From Leptospira perolatii (GTDB lineage Bacteria > Spirochaetota > Leptospiria > Leptospirales > Leptospiraceae): 64,000 bases of DNA. The notes beneath the pieces were generated by a model that was not told the DNA's origin, searched no databases, and worked only from the letters and a program-made list of their open reading frames with translations. A program made the translations under genes and the position numbers. Shown piece after piece: positions 23,909-33,663 of the stretch (the stretch's first letter is position 1; the number at the start of each line of letters is the position of its first letter). The stretch lies in the NCBI RefSeq assembly GCF_002811875.1, contig NZ_NPDZ01000004.1, positions 62,001-126,000 on the forward strand, written 5' to 3'.

Positions 23909-25648
23909 TTACCTGTCTTCTTCTGGCTCCTCGTCAGTTGCAGGAGGAGGATTTTGTCCAGAGCTTCCTGGATTCGCACTGTCCCCGGAAGGTTGCGTAT
24001 TTCCGCTATCTCCAGAAGGTGGTGCAGTATTTTCTCCGGAAGCAGGAGGCTGAGAATTCGAAGAAGGCGGTTGCTGGTCACCTGTTGATGGCTGCTGATC
24101 GCCTGAAGAAGGTTGGTCTCCCTGCGGCGCGCTTGGCTCAGTATCTTCGTCAGTAGGTGGAGTTTGTTGGTTTCCACCTGGCTCAGGCTGAGTCTCCGTT
24201 TTCTTCTTCTCTTCTGTGGTAGCTTCTACTTCATCGCTTCCTGTCGGTTTCTTCTTTTTCAACTTGCTAGGGTCGAAAGTAACCGGGCCTTTTTTAGGCG
24301 GAATAATCAGAACTTGTTTCGGATAGATCAGATCCGGATTCCGAATCTTGTTCTTGTTCGCGCGATAAATTCTTTTCCATAGCTTTGCATTGCCATAGTG
24401 CTGCTTGTAAGCCGCAATTCTCCAGAGGCAATCCGCAGGAATTTTCTTACGAACCACATAGCGTTTCCATCCATCCGGCAATTCACTCATATGATGGTCA
24501 TGGTGCTTATCGTGATGAGTAGTTCCGTCCTCTACATTGCCAGTTCTACCAGCAATTGCAGCTCCAGATTTGATTCTCTCTGCGATATCATCTGCCTGAT
24601 CTACTACGATTCTAGAAAGACGAATCGCTTCTTCCGAACGGCTGATAGAATCTTCGTATTTTTCGGAGGTAAATAGCTCTTCTGCGGCCGCCAAAGACTC
24701 ATCAGCAGCCTTGAGATTCTCATCTGCTTTTTGGTAAGAAGTCTGTAGATCCTTGCCTGATTTTACCTTGGCTTGGTCGATAGATGCTAATTTGTCTTTA
24801 GCCTTACCGATACTCTCTTTTGCCTCGGTCTTTTTCTTAGCAGCATAAGATTGAATATTTCGTGCGACTAATTCACTGGATTTTTTGCGGATCTCATCAA
24901 TCTCAGAATAACCTTCTTTGATTTTTCCGGCTTCGATTTTAGACTTTGCTCCGTTCAGTCTTTCTCTTGTTTGAGCGACCTCAGGATCTTGTCCGCCGGA
25001 ATAGCGATCTGCATCATCCAAGTTTTTCTCGATATCTGCCAAAGAATCGAGCAATTGCTGTTTTTGAGATAAAGCAAGTGTCTTGGCTTCTTGGGCTGCT
25101 TTCTTGGATTCGGAATATTTCTTATTGCTTTGCTCGTACTGTTCGAATGCAGCAAGCCTAGTTTTTAGTTTTGCTTCATCTCCAGACTCTCTAGGATAAG
25201 ATTCCAAAGTGCGATCCGCATTATCATGCAGCGAATCACCCTCTTTTCTAAGCTCCACAGCATTGTTGTACTGTTCTGCGGCCAACTGGGAAGCATATGC
25301 TTCTTCCGCCTCATCGATGGAAGCCGAAGCATCTTTCTTGGATTCATCTGTCAAGAGCGGATAAGATTTCTCCATCGCATCCAAAGCCTTTGCTCTGGCG
25401 TACTCCGCGCTTTTTTTGGTTTCTCCGAGATCTTCGTTGGAAGCTTTTTCGTGAGCGGTTAAGAGACTCTTGCGAGCCTCTTCTAATTCAGCTGGAGCGA
25501 ATTTTTCTGCATTCGCTTCCTTAGCTTTCGTAATTGCGGTTTTTGCGTTCGCTAGCTCTTTCAGTGGGAGTTCGGAGCCACAAGCAACGAACAAACCGAG
25601 AGACAGCGCTAACAAAATGCGAAAGGACACATCTTGAAAAGTTTTCAT
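23909..25648 (-). CDS. LysM-domain coiled-coil lipoprotein
   Basis: This 579-residue protein starts MKTFQDVSFRILLALSLGLF and then VACGS, a signal peptide with a lipobox ending at Cys23. Residues about 30-370 are Ala/Lys/Glu-rich helices with heptad character (long coiled coil). Near residue 400 a LysM domain begins (YVVRKKIPADCLWRIAAYKQ ... NPDLIYPKQVLIIPP), which would bind peptidoglycan. The last 110 residues are a low-complexity tail of Pro, Ser, Gly, Gln, Glu. This architecture suggests an envelope lipoprotein that links a membrane to peptidoglycan. It has its own terminator. Confidence 0.8.
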   Translation of the reverse strand: MKTFQDVSFRILLALSLGLFVACGSELPLKELANAKTAITKAKEANAEKFAPAELEEARKSLLTAHEKASNEDLGETKKSAEYARAKALDAMEKSYPLLTDESKKDASASIDEAEEAYASQLAAEQYNNAVELRKEGDSLHDNADRTLESYPRESGDEAKLKTRLAAFEQYEQSNKKYSESKKAAQEAKTLALSQKQQLLDSLADIEKNLDDADRYSGGQDPEVAQTRERLNGAKSKIEAGKIKEGYSEIDEIRKKSSELVARNIQSYAAKKKTEAKESIGKAKDKLASIDQAKVKSGKDLQTSYQKADENLKAADESLAAAEELFTSEKYEDSISRSEEAIRLSRIVVDQADDIAERIKSGAAIAGRTGNVEDGTTHHDKHHDHHMSELPDGWKRYVVRKKIPADCLWRIAAYKQHYGNAKLWKRIYRANKNKIRNPDLIYPKQVLIIPPKKGPVTFDPSKLKKKKPTGSDEVEATTEEKKKTETQPEPGGNQQTPPTDEDTEPSAPQGDQPSSGDQQPSTGDQQPPSSNSQPPASGENTAPPSGDSGNTQPSGDSANPGSSGQNPPPATDEEPEEDR

Positions 25649-25694
25649 TTATTGCACCAGCCTAAGAGGAACTTTGGATCGTGTACGGGCCCGC

Positions 25695-26030
25695 CTATTT
25701 AAAGGCGGATACTGCGTCTGATTCGTTATCGAAGATTTCGAAGAAAGATGTTAGTTTTGTTAACTCGAATACCTTTCTTACCGATCCCGCGACATTGATG
25801 ATTTTAAGTCCTCCCTGATATTTCTTTAGGTTAGAGAGGCTGGAAATCAAGGCGCCGATCCCAGAGGAGTCTATATAAGAAACTTTCTCTAGGTTGATGA
25901 TGGTATAGTATTTTTGCTCTTCGATGAGCTTAGCGATTACGTCTTTTATCTCTGGAGCATTGTAAAGGTCGATCTCTCCGTTGATATCGAGAATGACGAT
26001 GTTACCGCTTTCCCTTCTGGTGATTTCCAT
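25695..26030 (-). CDS. STAS-domain anti-sigma factor antagonist
   Basis: This 111-residue single STAS domain has the motif YIDSSGIGAL (residues 52-61), with the phospho-acceptor Ser at residue 55, aligned to Ser58 of SpoIIAA. It is a closer match to the classical antagonist than the STAS protein at 3038-3379, because the Asp before the Ser is kept. It lies 46 nt upstream of the LysM lipoprotein gene on the same strand. It would bind an anti-sigma kinase when dephosphorylated. Confidence 0.9.
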   Translation of the reverse strand: MEITRRESGNIVILDINGEIDLYNAPEIKDVIAKLIEEQKYYTIINLEKVSYIDSSGIGALISSLSNLKKYQGGLKIINVAGSVRKVFELTKLTSFFEIFDNESDAVSAFK

Positions 26031-26099
26031 AAAAAATCAGCAACTCCTTACTATATCTATTTGAACCAACCCACTATAAGGGGGTTATTCTCTATATAG

Positions 26100-27224
26100 T
26101 CAACGAGAAATTTCCGATCTTTCATACAAATTTTTCCATTTAGAGGAAAACTCTGCAAATTTGCCGTCTTGAATCGAGAGACGAAGTTCCTTCATGAAGT
26201 TTTTCATAAAATGCAAATTGTGATACGTGCTGAGTGAAAAAGCAGTGAGTTCTCCCACGTGATGGAGGTGGCGCAAATACCCTACACTATATCTTTTACA
26301 TACTTTGCATGAACATTCTGAGTCGAGAGGAGCATCGGAAAGCTTCCACTTTTCATTTCGAAGATTCAATTTGCCTGTGGAAGTAAAGACTTGACCGTTT
26401 CGAGCGTTGCGAGTCGGAAGAACACAGTCAAACATATCGACTCCGTTTCTCACTCCGTCCAAAATATCCGGAACTGTTCCGACTCCCATCAGGTACAGAG
26501 GACGTTTTTTGTCGGTATTGGGAGCAATTCCCTCCATAATTCTTACGAAATCTGGACGAGGCTCTCCTACGGAAAGTCCTCCGATGGCGATTCCGGAAAA
26601 AGGAAGAGAGTTCAAAAAGGAAAGACTTTCCAATCTCAGCTCTAAATTGATTCCGCCTTGAAAAATTCCGAAAAGATTCTGAGAATTTTTTCGTTTTTCC
26701 CAATAATTGACCGATGCCTCCGCCCATCTGTGAGTCCGCTCCAAGGATTCTTTGATCCTCTTTGTATCGGCATTACCGGGAGGGCAATCGTCTAACACCA
26801 TCATTACGTCCGACCCGATCATCCTCTGGAGATCGATCACTTTTTCTGGCGAAAAAAAATGAGAACTTCCGTCGATATGAGACTTGAATGTCACTCCGTC
26901 TCTTTCAAATTTAAATAATGAACCGAGGCTGAATACTTGAAATCCGCCGCTGTCCGTAAGCAGGGCTCGATTGTAAGAACTGAATTTTTTCAGCCCACCA
27001 AATTGATTTAGAACTTCTTCTCCAGGACGGAGATAGAGATGGTACGTGTTTGCAAGAATCAGATCGAATTCTAATTCATCTATGTCTTCTGAATCTAGCG
27101 CTTTGATGGTTCCGCGAGTTCCCACCGGCATAAAAACCGGAGTCGGAATCTGAATCCCGTTTAGATTCAGAGTTCCGGTGCGCGCAAAAGTTGAGGAATC
27201 TTTACATTCTTCTTGGAAGATCAT
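26100..27224 (-). CDS. tgt: tRNA-guanine transglycosylase (queuine tRNA-ribosyltransferase)
   Basis: This enzyme has 374 residues from ATG 27224, which overlaps the fur stop as ATGA (TGGAAGAA before it). It exchanges guanine-34 for a queuosine precursor in tRNAs with GUN anticodons. Motifs: [28 protein letters not shown] (nucleophile region), [20 protein letters not shown] near residue 220, and the zinc site [10 protein letters not shown] with the downstream His (LRHLHHVGE). Length matches bacterial Tgt. Confidence 0.97.
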   Translation of the reverse strand: MIFQEECKDSSTFARTGTLNLNGIQIPTPVFMPVGTRGTIKALDSEDIDELEFDLILANTYHLYLRPGEEVLNQFGGLKKFSSYNRALLTDSGGFQVFSLGSLFKFERDGVTFKSHIDGSSHFFSPEKVIDLQRMIGSDVMMVLDDCPPGNADTKRIKESLERTHRWAEASVNYWEKRKNSQNLFGIFQGGINLELRLESLSFLNSLPFSGIAIGGLSVGEPRPDFVRIMEGIAPNTDKKRPLYLMGVGTVPDILDGVRNGVDMFDCVLPTRNARNGQVFTSTGKLNLRNEKWKLSDAPLDSECSCKVCKRYSVGYLRHLHHVGELTAFSLSTYHNLHFMKNFMKELRLSIQDGKFAEFSSKWKNLYERSEISR

Positions 27225-27709
27225 TTCTTCCAAGAACAGTTCGGAGTGATACAGCTCCCATAAATATTCAAGCTATGTCCCGTGATTTTGAATCCGTTGC
27301 TCGCGGCGGCTTGTTCTTGTAACTGTTCGATTCTCTCATCGATAAATTCTACGATTCTTCCACAGTCCGCACAGATAATATGATCGTGATGTGTATGACC
27401 TATAATGTGTTCGTAATACTTATAGTCCTGGCCGAAGTTATGCTCTTGGAGCAACTTTGCTTCCACCATAATGGATAGAATCCGATAAATGGTCGCTTTG
27501 GAAATCTTATCTCTCTGGTCCTTGAATTCTTCGAGCAAACTTTCCGCGGTGAAATGATTGTGTAGGGAAAAAATTCTCTCTGCAACCATCATTCTTTGGT
27601 TGGTAATCTTAAGGCCCTTCTTTTGCAAATAGTCCGCAAAAGTCTTCATTTCGACGCGGACTGATTCGTTTACGGTATTCAGTATTTCGGCTTCCCTATC
27701 CTTGTTCAT
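27221..27709 (-). CDS. fur: Fur-family ferric uptake regulator
   Basis: This 162-residue protein has a winged helix (residues about 15-95, with [10 protein letters not shown] and [14 protein letters not shown]) and a metal-binding half with [13 protein letters not shown] (the Fur regulatory site), [11 protein letters not shown] and the structural zinc pair CITPNC at the C terminus. HHDH plus CADC fits Fur slightly better than PerR, but the two cannot be separated by sequence alone. Tgt is translationally coupled downstream (ATGA), so iron and queuosine synthesis may be co-expressed. Confidence 0.85.
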   Translation of the reverse strand: MNKDREAEILNTVNESVRVEMKTFADYLQKKGLKITNQRMMVAERIFSLHNHFTAESLLEEFKDQRDKISKATIYRILSIMVEAKLLQEHNFGQDYKYYEHIIGHTHHDHIICADCGRIVEFIDERIEQLQEQAAASNGFKITGHSLNIYGSCITPNCSWKK

Positions 27710-27874
27710 GCTTTCCTAGTCGATGTTTAATGGTTAGGCGAAAAAAATAGGCTCGAAGAAATTTCCCTTACTTCGTTATCCCTATTACTCACTATCCGCA
27801 ACAAACTCCTTTCCCCCAATGAGATCAAATATCTAGTTTGGACGCAATCCAAAAACACCAAAACATCTTTCAGG

Positions 27875-27903
27875 AAATTATGAAGTCCAAAAGCTTCCGT
27901 CAA
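27875..27903 (-). promoter_or_regulatory. Predicted sigma70-type promoter of fur-tgt
   Basis: On the minus strand TTGACG (27898-27903), a 17-nt spacer and TAATTT (27875-27880) precede fur. Five of six -35 positions match; the -10 is weaker. This predicts a leader of roughly 160 nt. Confidence 0.4.
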
Positions 27904-27939
27904 AGTCATTGACTTATCTCATTAAAAATTGTCTGGAGA

Positions 27940-28500
27940 TTATTCGTCGATCTTTCCCGCAATGGAGAAATACCAGGCCCTCTCCATTTCTTCCGAAATA
28001 CGAACCGCGAGAATTCTGAGCAATCTAGTTTGAGCCTGAGCCTCGGACTCTCTAAATCCGATCTGGTCAGAGTAGACAATTCTTGCCGGAATTTCATCCC
28101 TCTCGAGCGGAATCCTTTCCCCTCCTGCTTTCTGCAGTTCTACTCTACAGACGACCAACATTTCTCGACTTAAATGCTGCCCCCCTTGGTCTAAAAGAGC
28201 TCCGACTAACTGATAGTGACTGATTTCCCCATAGATTCTGTAAGCCGCCCCGGATTTTTCCCGGGTTTGCAAAAACCTGCCTCTGAAATCGATTTCTTGA
28301 CGAACCAGTCCCGTGAGTTGTGTGTGCAATCCCATCCCGTAGGAGTTGTTTCTAAAATTCTGAACATAGACAGTACGTTTTGCGTCGGGGATAGGAACTC
28401 CGTCAATTTTCGGTGGAACCCCGGGTTCCCGAGTCAGATATGTGCAGGAACATAAGAGTAGGGAGATCGTAATTACAAAAAGCGAAACGCAGTGTCGCAT
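27940..28500 (-). CDS. LptE-like outer-membrane LPS assembly lipoprotein
   Basis: This 186-residue protein has a signal peptide ending LLCSC, a lipobox with Cys19. The mature part starts with a short Pro-rich stretch, then VYVQNFRNNSYGMGLHTQLTGLVRQEI, the beta-helix segment where LptE-like proteins carry a conserved Asn and where LptE would fit against LptD. YRIYGEISHYQLVGALL follows. LptE family proteins insert LPS into the outer leaflet with LptD. Assignment is by sequence pattern and not by a diagnostic motif. LptD is not in this window. Confidence 0.65.
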   Translation of the reverse strand: MRHCVSLFVITISLLLCSCTYLTREPGVPPKIDGVPIPDAKRTVYVQNFRNNSYGMGLHTQLTGLVRQEIDFRGRFLQTREKSGAAYRIYGEISHYQLVGALLDQGGQHLSREMLVVCRVELQKAGGERIPLERDEIPARIVYSDQIGFRESEAQAQTRLLRILAVRISEEMERAWYFSIAGKIDE

Positions 28501-28626
28501 AATCCTTCAAACTTTTGGATCTTCCGATTGACGCAACGAATTTACAGGATTCTTGCTTTACATTTCCGGCGAAAGGATTAGGAATTTCCTAATGGATTCT
28601 TTCTAAATTTTTGGAATCTTCCTAGA

Positions 28627-30411
28627 ATGCTTTTTTCGCTTCGATTTTTCGTTCTTTTCCTGATTTTATCTCCTAGCCTTTCTTTGCTTACCGCGCAAAC
28701 GACACCCAAGCTTGCTTCCTTGCATTCGGTCGGGAAAAAAGAGGTGAAAACATTTGCTTCCATTTGGAAAGACTTGCCTCCCGATCTACTCGCAGATCTC
28801 GGAACCTTAAAATTTCCGACGGAGGTCGAAACTCCGATTTCTGGATCGTATGCGGAATTTAGAGTGCATCACCTGCACATGGGATGCGATTTCAAGACCT
28901 TCCAGGCAAACGGACTTTTAGCTCTTTCTCCTTTTGAAGGATACGTGGAATCCATCTCGCAATCTACAAAAGGATACGGACTCAATGTTATGCTTAAATC
29001 TGTCCGATCAAATTTGAAAGCCAAGTTCGCCCACCTCCAAGATACACTCGGGAGCAAAAGGGAAATCGAATATTTAAGAGAGGCTTTGAGCTTGTTGAGC
29101 GGAGGAGAATTTAGTGTAAAGCTTCCGCAAAATTTATTCCGCTTATCCAAGGGAGAATCCTTTGCCAGACTAGGGGAATCAGGAACAGGGGTTAGCCACC
29201 TTCACTTCGAGCTGCACTTGCCTGGCGGTACTTTGAATCCACTTCCCTTTTTACCAATGAGAGGAACGGATACGACTCCGCCGGAAATTTTATTGTTATA
29301 CATAGACTCAAGCGATGGAACTCAGTTACGACTACCGGTAGAGAAAAAAGCAGAAGGAAACTTCGTATTGGGGGGAGATCAGATCTTAAAATTGGGTGGA
29401 GAACTAAGAGTTAGAATCGGTGCTTATGATCTGATGACATCGAAAAATAAAAATAACCTATTCTATACTTCTGCGCACTTAGGAGAGAACTTATTATTCG
29501 AGAGATCCTTTCGAGGAATGAGCTTTGAGGAAGCAAGGACTCACCACGCAATTTTTGATTCGAACCGTTCCGGTTTGAATCCACCCATTTATGTGTACAA
29601 TCTGTTCCCGGAAGACGGTCCTACCCTAGATCTGAAATCCAGTCCGATCGGAAGTACGGTTCATCTGATTTTAACCGCCTCTGATCATGCAGGAAACATT
29701 TCTCGTTTAGACTTGCCGATCGAAGTAATCCAAACCGATCACAAAAAGCAGACAATTACTCGAACCGAATTCGCATCTTCCGATAGTCTTCTCAAAATTA
29801 AAACTTCTCCGAGAACCACTTACGGATCCGGAAAATTAACTTTTCGAAAATTAGAAAAACTAGAAGAAGATGCGAAACTTCCGGAAGGCTTAACCCTGAA
29901 AGGACATGCCTACGAGTTAGAATCTACAGATCTGACTTGGGTTGGAGAAGCTGAACTCACCTGGAAGGGGATACGACTCGGCAAAAAAGATCACGTTTAC
30001 GTTTTCGACAAAGGATCCAAAAGATGGTCCGCGCTCAGACAAAGAGGAACAATCTCCTATCTTACAAAAGTAGGATATTTGGCCATTCTGGAAGATGATG
30101 CAAAACCAATCATTGCTCATCCTTTTATGATCACCAGGTTTCGTTCTGTGCCAGAGGCAAGGGACAATGATTGGGAAGAAAGATTGTATATGATTTCGGA
30201 TGTAGGCTCCGGTTATGCGGGAGGCGCCGAAGTGCTTTTAGAGGGTGAACCTTATCCGACGGAATTTGATCCGGATCGTAAAATGCTGATCTTGAAAATC
30301 CCTAAATCTTTCTCTCGTTGGAAAACAAAAGTCATGGTTCAGATTCGGATTAAAGATAGAGCTGGAAATACCTCTGATTGGTTTACGGATCTGGTTCGAA
30401 TCCAGAATTAG
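28627..30411 (+). CDS. M23-family (LytM-like) metallopeptidase
   Basis: This 594-residue protein has a signal peptide to about residue 24 (SLLTAQT). The M23 domain follows, with HLHMGCDFKT (His and Asp of the first zinc motif), the region SPFEGYVESI, and HLHFELH (HxH of the second motif) near residue 195. The rest (about residues 230-594) is beta-rich with RAGNTSDWFTDL-type segments at the end. The zinc ligands are intact, so an active endopeptidase on peptidoglycan is expected. The exact substrate cross-link is unknown. Confidence 0.88.
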   Translation: MLFSLRFFVLFLILSPSLSLLTAQTTPKLASLHSVGKKEVKTFASIWKDLPPDLLADLGTLKFPTEVETPISGSYAEFRVHHLHMGCDFKTFQANGLLALSPFEGYVESISQSTKGYGLNVMLKSVRSNLKAKFAHLQDTLGSKREIEYLREALSLLSGGEFSVKLPQNLFRLSKGESFARLGESGTGVSHLHFELHLPGGTLNPLPFLPMRGTDTTPPEILLLYIDSSDGTQLRLPVEKKAEGNFVLGGDQILKLGGELRVRIGAYDLMTSKNKNNLFYTSAHLGENLLFERSFRGMSFEEARTHHAIFDSNRSGLNPPIYVYNLFPEDGPTLDLKSSPIGSTVHLILTASDHAGNISRLDLPIEVIQTDHKKQTITRTEFASSDSLLKIKTSPRTTYGSGKLTFRKLEKLEEDAKLPEGLTLKGHAYELESTDLTWVGEAELTWKGIRLGKKDHVYVFDKGSKRWSALRQRGTISYLTKVGYLAILEDDAKPIIAHPFMITRFRSVPEARDNDWEERLYMISDVGSGYAGGAEVLLEGEPYPTEFDPDRKMLILKIPKSFSRWKTKVMVQIRIKDRAGNTSDWFTDLVRIQN

Positions 30412-30452
30412 ATTACGAAATAGCGATTCATAAAAATCACTTCGGAAAATAA

Positions 30453-30485
30453 AAAAGCCATCTCATTGAATCTGAGATGGCTTTT
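30453..30485. terminator. Bidirectional rho-independent terminator
   Basis: AAAAGCCATCTCA (30453-30465) pairs with TGAGATGGCTTTT (30473-30485), a perfect 13-bp stem with a 7-nt loop, with A- and T-runs at its ends. It lies between the convergent M23 and GreA-fusion genes and would serve both. Confidence 0.88.
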
Positions 30486-30510
30486 GCCAAAAAGATTGGA
30501 AGATCTTAAC

Positions 30511-33291
30511 TTAGTTCTCTTGGTTTTGCAGAGAGTAGCGAGAAATTTCCAATACTTTAAACTTAGTTTCCGCTCCACCCAAATTCAAGATGGCAATGTC
30601 ACCCACTCGTTTACCGAGCAGTGATTTAGCCAAAGGTGATTGGTAGGAGATGATATGTTTTTCGGTGTCAGCATCCCAAGCTCCCAAAATTGAGTAAGAG
30701 TGAGATTCTCCAGAAGATTCGTTCTTCAGTTTTACAGTAGTACCGATATTGATACGATCCGTTTTTACATTCGAAAGATCTAATACTACCGCATTCTTCA
30801 GTTCTTGCTCTAACTTCTTGATCTGAGCTTGTAGTTGAACCTGACGCTCCATCGCAGCTTTGTATTCTGCATTTTCGCGTAAGTCCCCTCTTTCCTGAGC
30901 TTCTCCGATATCTCTGGAGTTTTCAGGCATCTCTACGTTTACAAGGTGTTCGAATTCTGCTTTTTTCTGGTTTAGAGCCCAGCGAGTAACCAACACCGCG
31001 TTTTCCGGAATTCCGGTAAAGAAGTCGTCTTCTTCGTCGCCCTCGTCTTCCTCTTCCCAAACCAGGTCCGGTTTGATGCTTTGGATCAGGGCCAAAAGCT
31101 TGTCCTTTTCGGTTTCTTCGATATAAGGAACCTCGCGATACAGAGCGTACACTTTACGAATGTACTCAGAATCTCCGTTTTCAATCGCTTCTCTTACGAC
31201 TGCCGCATCATTTCCGAATAGAATCTCTTGGCAGGTGTTTTTGAGTTTGGTTCCCTTTTCTTCGATTTTTGCCAAAGGTTTTAATAAACGAAGTACCCTT
31301 AGGATCAAATCCTGACGTGATACATTCATCCATTCCTCTTCCCAAGTTTTCCAGAGAATGGACTTGGCAACCCAGAGGAACACTTCCGGATTTTCTTTGG
31401 CGCGGCTTGCCGCTGTCTCAATAAATAGATTGAGTTCCGCAAACTTTTTATCGTCTTCAAGAACCGAAACAACGTACTTGTTGTTTTTGACCGGCACCTC
31501 GAAAAGTAATCCGACCAAAATATTGATCGCGTCCTTGTGGAACTTTTTGACCAGATCCACAAAAGCTTTTTTGATTTCTAAGTTCGTAATCTTTCCGGAA
31601 ATTTCGAGGAGTTCCTCGCGACTTAGATTCTTGATCAGTACGGCCGCGTCCTCTTCCTTTTGTCTTCTTTGGAAGTCGTAAGGAGCTCCGTCTTCTCCTT
31701 CCATTTCGGAAGCCACTTCGTTTAAATACAGATATGCTACGATTCTGCGATAAGGATCACTCGAATCTTCTTCTTCAAAGTAATGATGCGCAAACGTATC
31801 GATCGCGCTCTCTGCTTCTTCTTTGTTGCGAAGAGCTTCCATCGCGATGTCCAAACGCTTGGAAGCATCGGTGTTCGCGTTGAATTTTTCAGTGAGCTCT
31901 TCGGCAAAGGTAATCGGTTTTTCGCGATACTCTAGTTCATCTTTTTTCTTAGGATTAAATCCGAGCTTCGGTTCTTTCTTAATTACGTTCTTGGCTTTGT
32001 TCCACCATTTGGACCACTCAGAAGTCGGTAGAAACTTTCCTACGACTTCGGCCTTGATCTCTGAAACCAGCATATGGTTATCGAAGGAAGTCAGAAGTTC
32101 TTTGAAGAATTCCGGAATATTATTCTCGAATAAGCTAACTACGGCATCTTTGTTTTCGTAGTATTTTACCCAAATATGATCCACTTTGAGCGGTTTTAAG
32201 CTCGTGATCGCCATTTGGATAGACAGCTTGTGGTTTTTCTTATCCTTGAAATCCACAAATATAGAATCACCGTTAGGCGAAATCGATACGATCTTGCCGA
32301 CTCCCCAATTTCTATGGAGAACGTAGTTATTCGTATCGAATACGATGTTTCTTTCGAAATTGGAAATACAAACCTTTACAGGCTTCCTGTTATTTCCCAG
32401 TTCGGACATCTTTAAGAAGTCTTCTAAAAGACTGTGATTTGCGTACTTCAATTTGTAAACGCGAATCAACTCGTTACGAGCTTTGTTTGAAATTGGCTCG
32501 TGATCCAAAATTTTCTTTAATAGATAGATTACCTTGTCCCAATCTTCGGTAATCTTGCAAGGCTCAACCAAAGGATAGAGATATCCAGCGAGTCTGGTTT
32601 TTTCTCTGTGCCCAAGAAGAACTCTTTCGATTTTTTCTACGAACTGAAGATCGTCGTAGCTATTCGCTACAAAGATAGGCCAAATTTCCTCGAACTGTTC
32701 GTAATCTTTGGTCTTGGCAAAGGTTTCGATTGCTTGTTTTAAGAATGCAATAGCTCTATCTCGATTTTCTTCGAGGATGGCGAGTCCGTATTTTTTGGCG
32801 ATTTCGGGATTCTTGCGGTCTTGCTTTGCGAGTTTTTCTAGAACAGGCTTGAGTTCTTTATTTTTCTTCAGCTTTTCTAACGCTTCTGCTTTGAAACGTA
32901 GAGCATATCTTTCTTCGCCATATTTTAGAATATTATCGGTAATGTGTTCGATGATCGCCCACTTACCCGCTTGCTTGAAAGCATCGAGTAGATTCTTAAA
33001 GAAAGACGCTGCATCTATGCTTCCTTTAATTAATCCTAATATTCCGAGCATATATCTTGCGGAAATACTCTCTGGATGCTCCGCTAAATGCTCTTCCAAC
33101 TTAACTTTTGCAGCATCAGATAAACCGGAAGAGGTGAATAATTCGATTAAATCATCATAGATTTTAAATCTGGATGCAGGGATGGAGTTGGCGTCCGAGC
33201 GGACGTAAATTTCCTCATTGAAGAGGGATGTAAGCTTGTCCAAATCGCTGGCAGGCTTGGTTTCCGCGGTTGTCGCAGTTTCGTTAGACAT
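30511..33291 (-). CDS. GreA/GreB-type transcription elongation factor with a large N-terminal extension
   Basis: This 926-residue protein is about six times the length of ordinary GreA (158 residues). The C-terminal 160 residues have the Gre coiled coil (RDIGEAQERGDLRENAEYKAA, the acidic tip that stimulates RNA cleavage in the polymerase) and the C-terminal domain (TVKLKNESSGESHSYSILGAWDAD, then LAKSLLGKRVGDI). Residues 1-750 are mostly helices with TPR-like repeats and the insert VCISNFERNIVFDTNNYVLHR. Fused Gre factors of this size are known in spirochaetes. A TTTACG/TATAAT promoter candidate lies upstream. Confidence 0.9.
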   Translation of the reverse strand: MSNETATTAETKPASDLDKLTSLFNEEIYVRSDANSIPASRFKIYDDLIELFTSSGLSDAAKVKLEEHLAEHPESISARYMLGILGLIKGSIDAASFFKNLLDAFKQAGKWAIIEHITDNILKYGEERYALRFKAEALEKLKKNKELKPVLEKLAKQDRKNPEIAKKYGLAILEENRDRAIAFLKQAIETFAKTKDYEQFEEIWPIFVANSYDDLQFVEKIERVLLGHREKTRLAGYLYPLVEPCKITEDWDKVIYLLKKILDHEPISNKARNELIRVYKLKYANHSLLEDFLKMSELGNNRKPVKVCISNFERNIVFDTNNYVLHRNWGVGKIVSISPNGDSIFVDFKDKKNHKLSIQMAITSLKPLKVDHIWVKYYENKDAVVSLFENNIPEFFKELLTSFDNHMLVSEIKAEVVGKFLPTSEWSKWWNKAKNVIKKEPKLGFNPKKKDELEYREKPITFAEELTEKFNANTDASKRLDIAMEALRNKEEAESAIDTFAHHYFEEEDSSDPYRRIVAYLYLNEVASEMEGEDGAPYDFQRRQKEEDAAVLIKNLSREELLEISGKITNLEIKKAFVDLVKKFHKDAINILVGLLFEVPVKNNKYVVSVLEDDKKFAELNLFIETAASRAKENPEVFLWVAKSILWKTWEEEWMNVSRQDLILRVLRLLKPLAKIEEKGTKLKNTCQEILFGNDAAVVREAIENGDSEYIRKVYALYREVPYIEETEKDKLLALIQSIKPDLVWEEEDEGDEEDDFFTGIPENAVLVTRWALNQKKAEFEHLVNVEMPENSRDIGEAQERGDLRENAEYKAAMERQVQLQAQIKKLEQELKNAVVLDLSNVKTDRINIGTTVKLKNESSGESHSYSILGAWDADTEKHIISYQSPLAKSLLGKRVGDIAILNLGGAETKFKVLEISRYSLQNQEN

Positions 33292-33375
33292 AGGAATTAC
33301 TCCACCGATGGGGTCGGCTTGAAAATTGAATGGAATAGCCGCTGGTTTTGTCTCTTTAGGGCCCTTTCTAAATCA

Positions 33376-33403
33376 ATTATAGCCAGGTAACCTTATCCGT
33401 AAA
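33376..33403 (-). promoter_or_regulatory. Predicted promoter of the GreA-fusion gene
   Basis: On the minus strand TTTACG (33398-33403) is separated by 16 nt from a perfect TATAAT (33376-33381), 85 nt before the ATG at 33291. Confidence 0.5.
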
Positions 33404-33601
33404 CTAGAATTTCGCCCTGGCTCGCCAAGTCTCCAAAAGGCCCGATTTTTGGAGAAAATTCCTTGGTTTTGTTCTAAATTTCGAGCGAGTCCACTTGGCA
33501 GAAAATTCTAAACATCTCTCTTTCAATTTTTGGCCCAAGAGAAACAGAGTCCCCCTCAGGAACTTTTCGCTCTTTCATTGACAAACTTTTGACCCAAAAA
33601 C

Positions 33602-33629
33602 AAAAACGCGGAGGGTTTCCCGCTCCGCG
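33602..33629 (-). terminator. Rho-independent terminator of flaA1
   Basis: On the minus strand CGCGGAG and CTCCGCG arms (33607-33613 with 33623-33629) enclose a 9-nt loop and are followed by TTTTTG and further T-rich sequence, about 35 nt after the flaA1 stop. Confidence 0.8.
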
Positions 33630-33663
33630 CTCTCTCAGAATTGATTGTAAGGATGGAATCTGC

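Larger units (their letters stand above)
33292..33663. other. Intergenic stretch between flaA1 and the GreA fusion
   Basis: It holds the predicted GreA-fusion promoter and the flaA1 terminator. The T-rich 33430-33600 segment in between shows no gene-like frame. Confidence 0.6.

Noticed and set aside
27898..27935. Possible Fur box upstream of fur
   Set aside because: An AT-rich stretch with a few matching bases near the promoter is not close enough to the 19-bp consensus to call.
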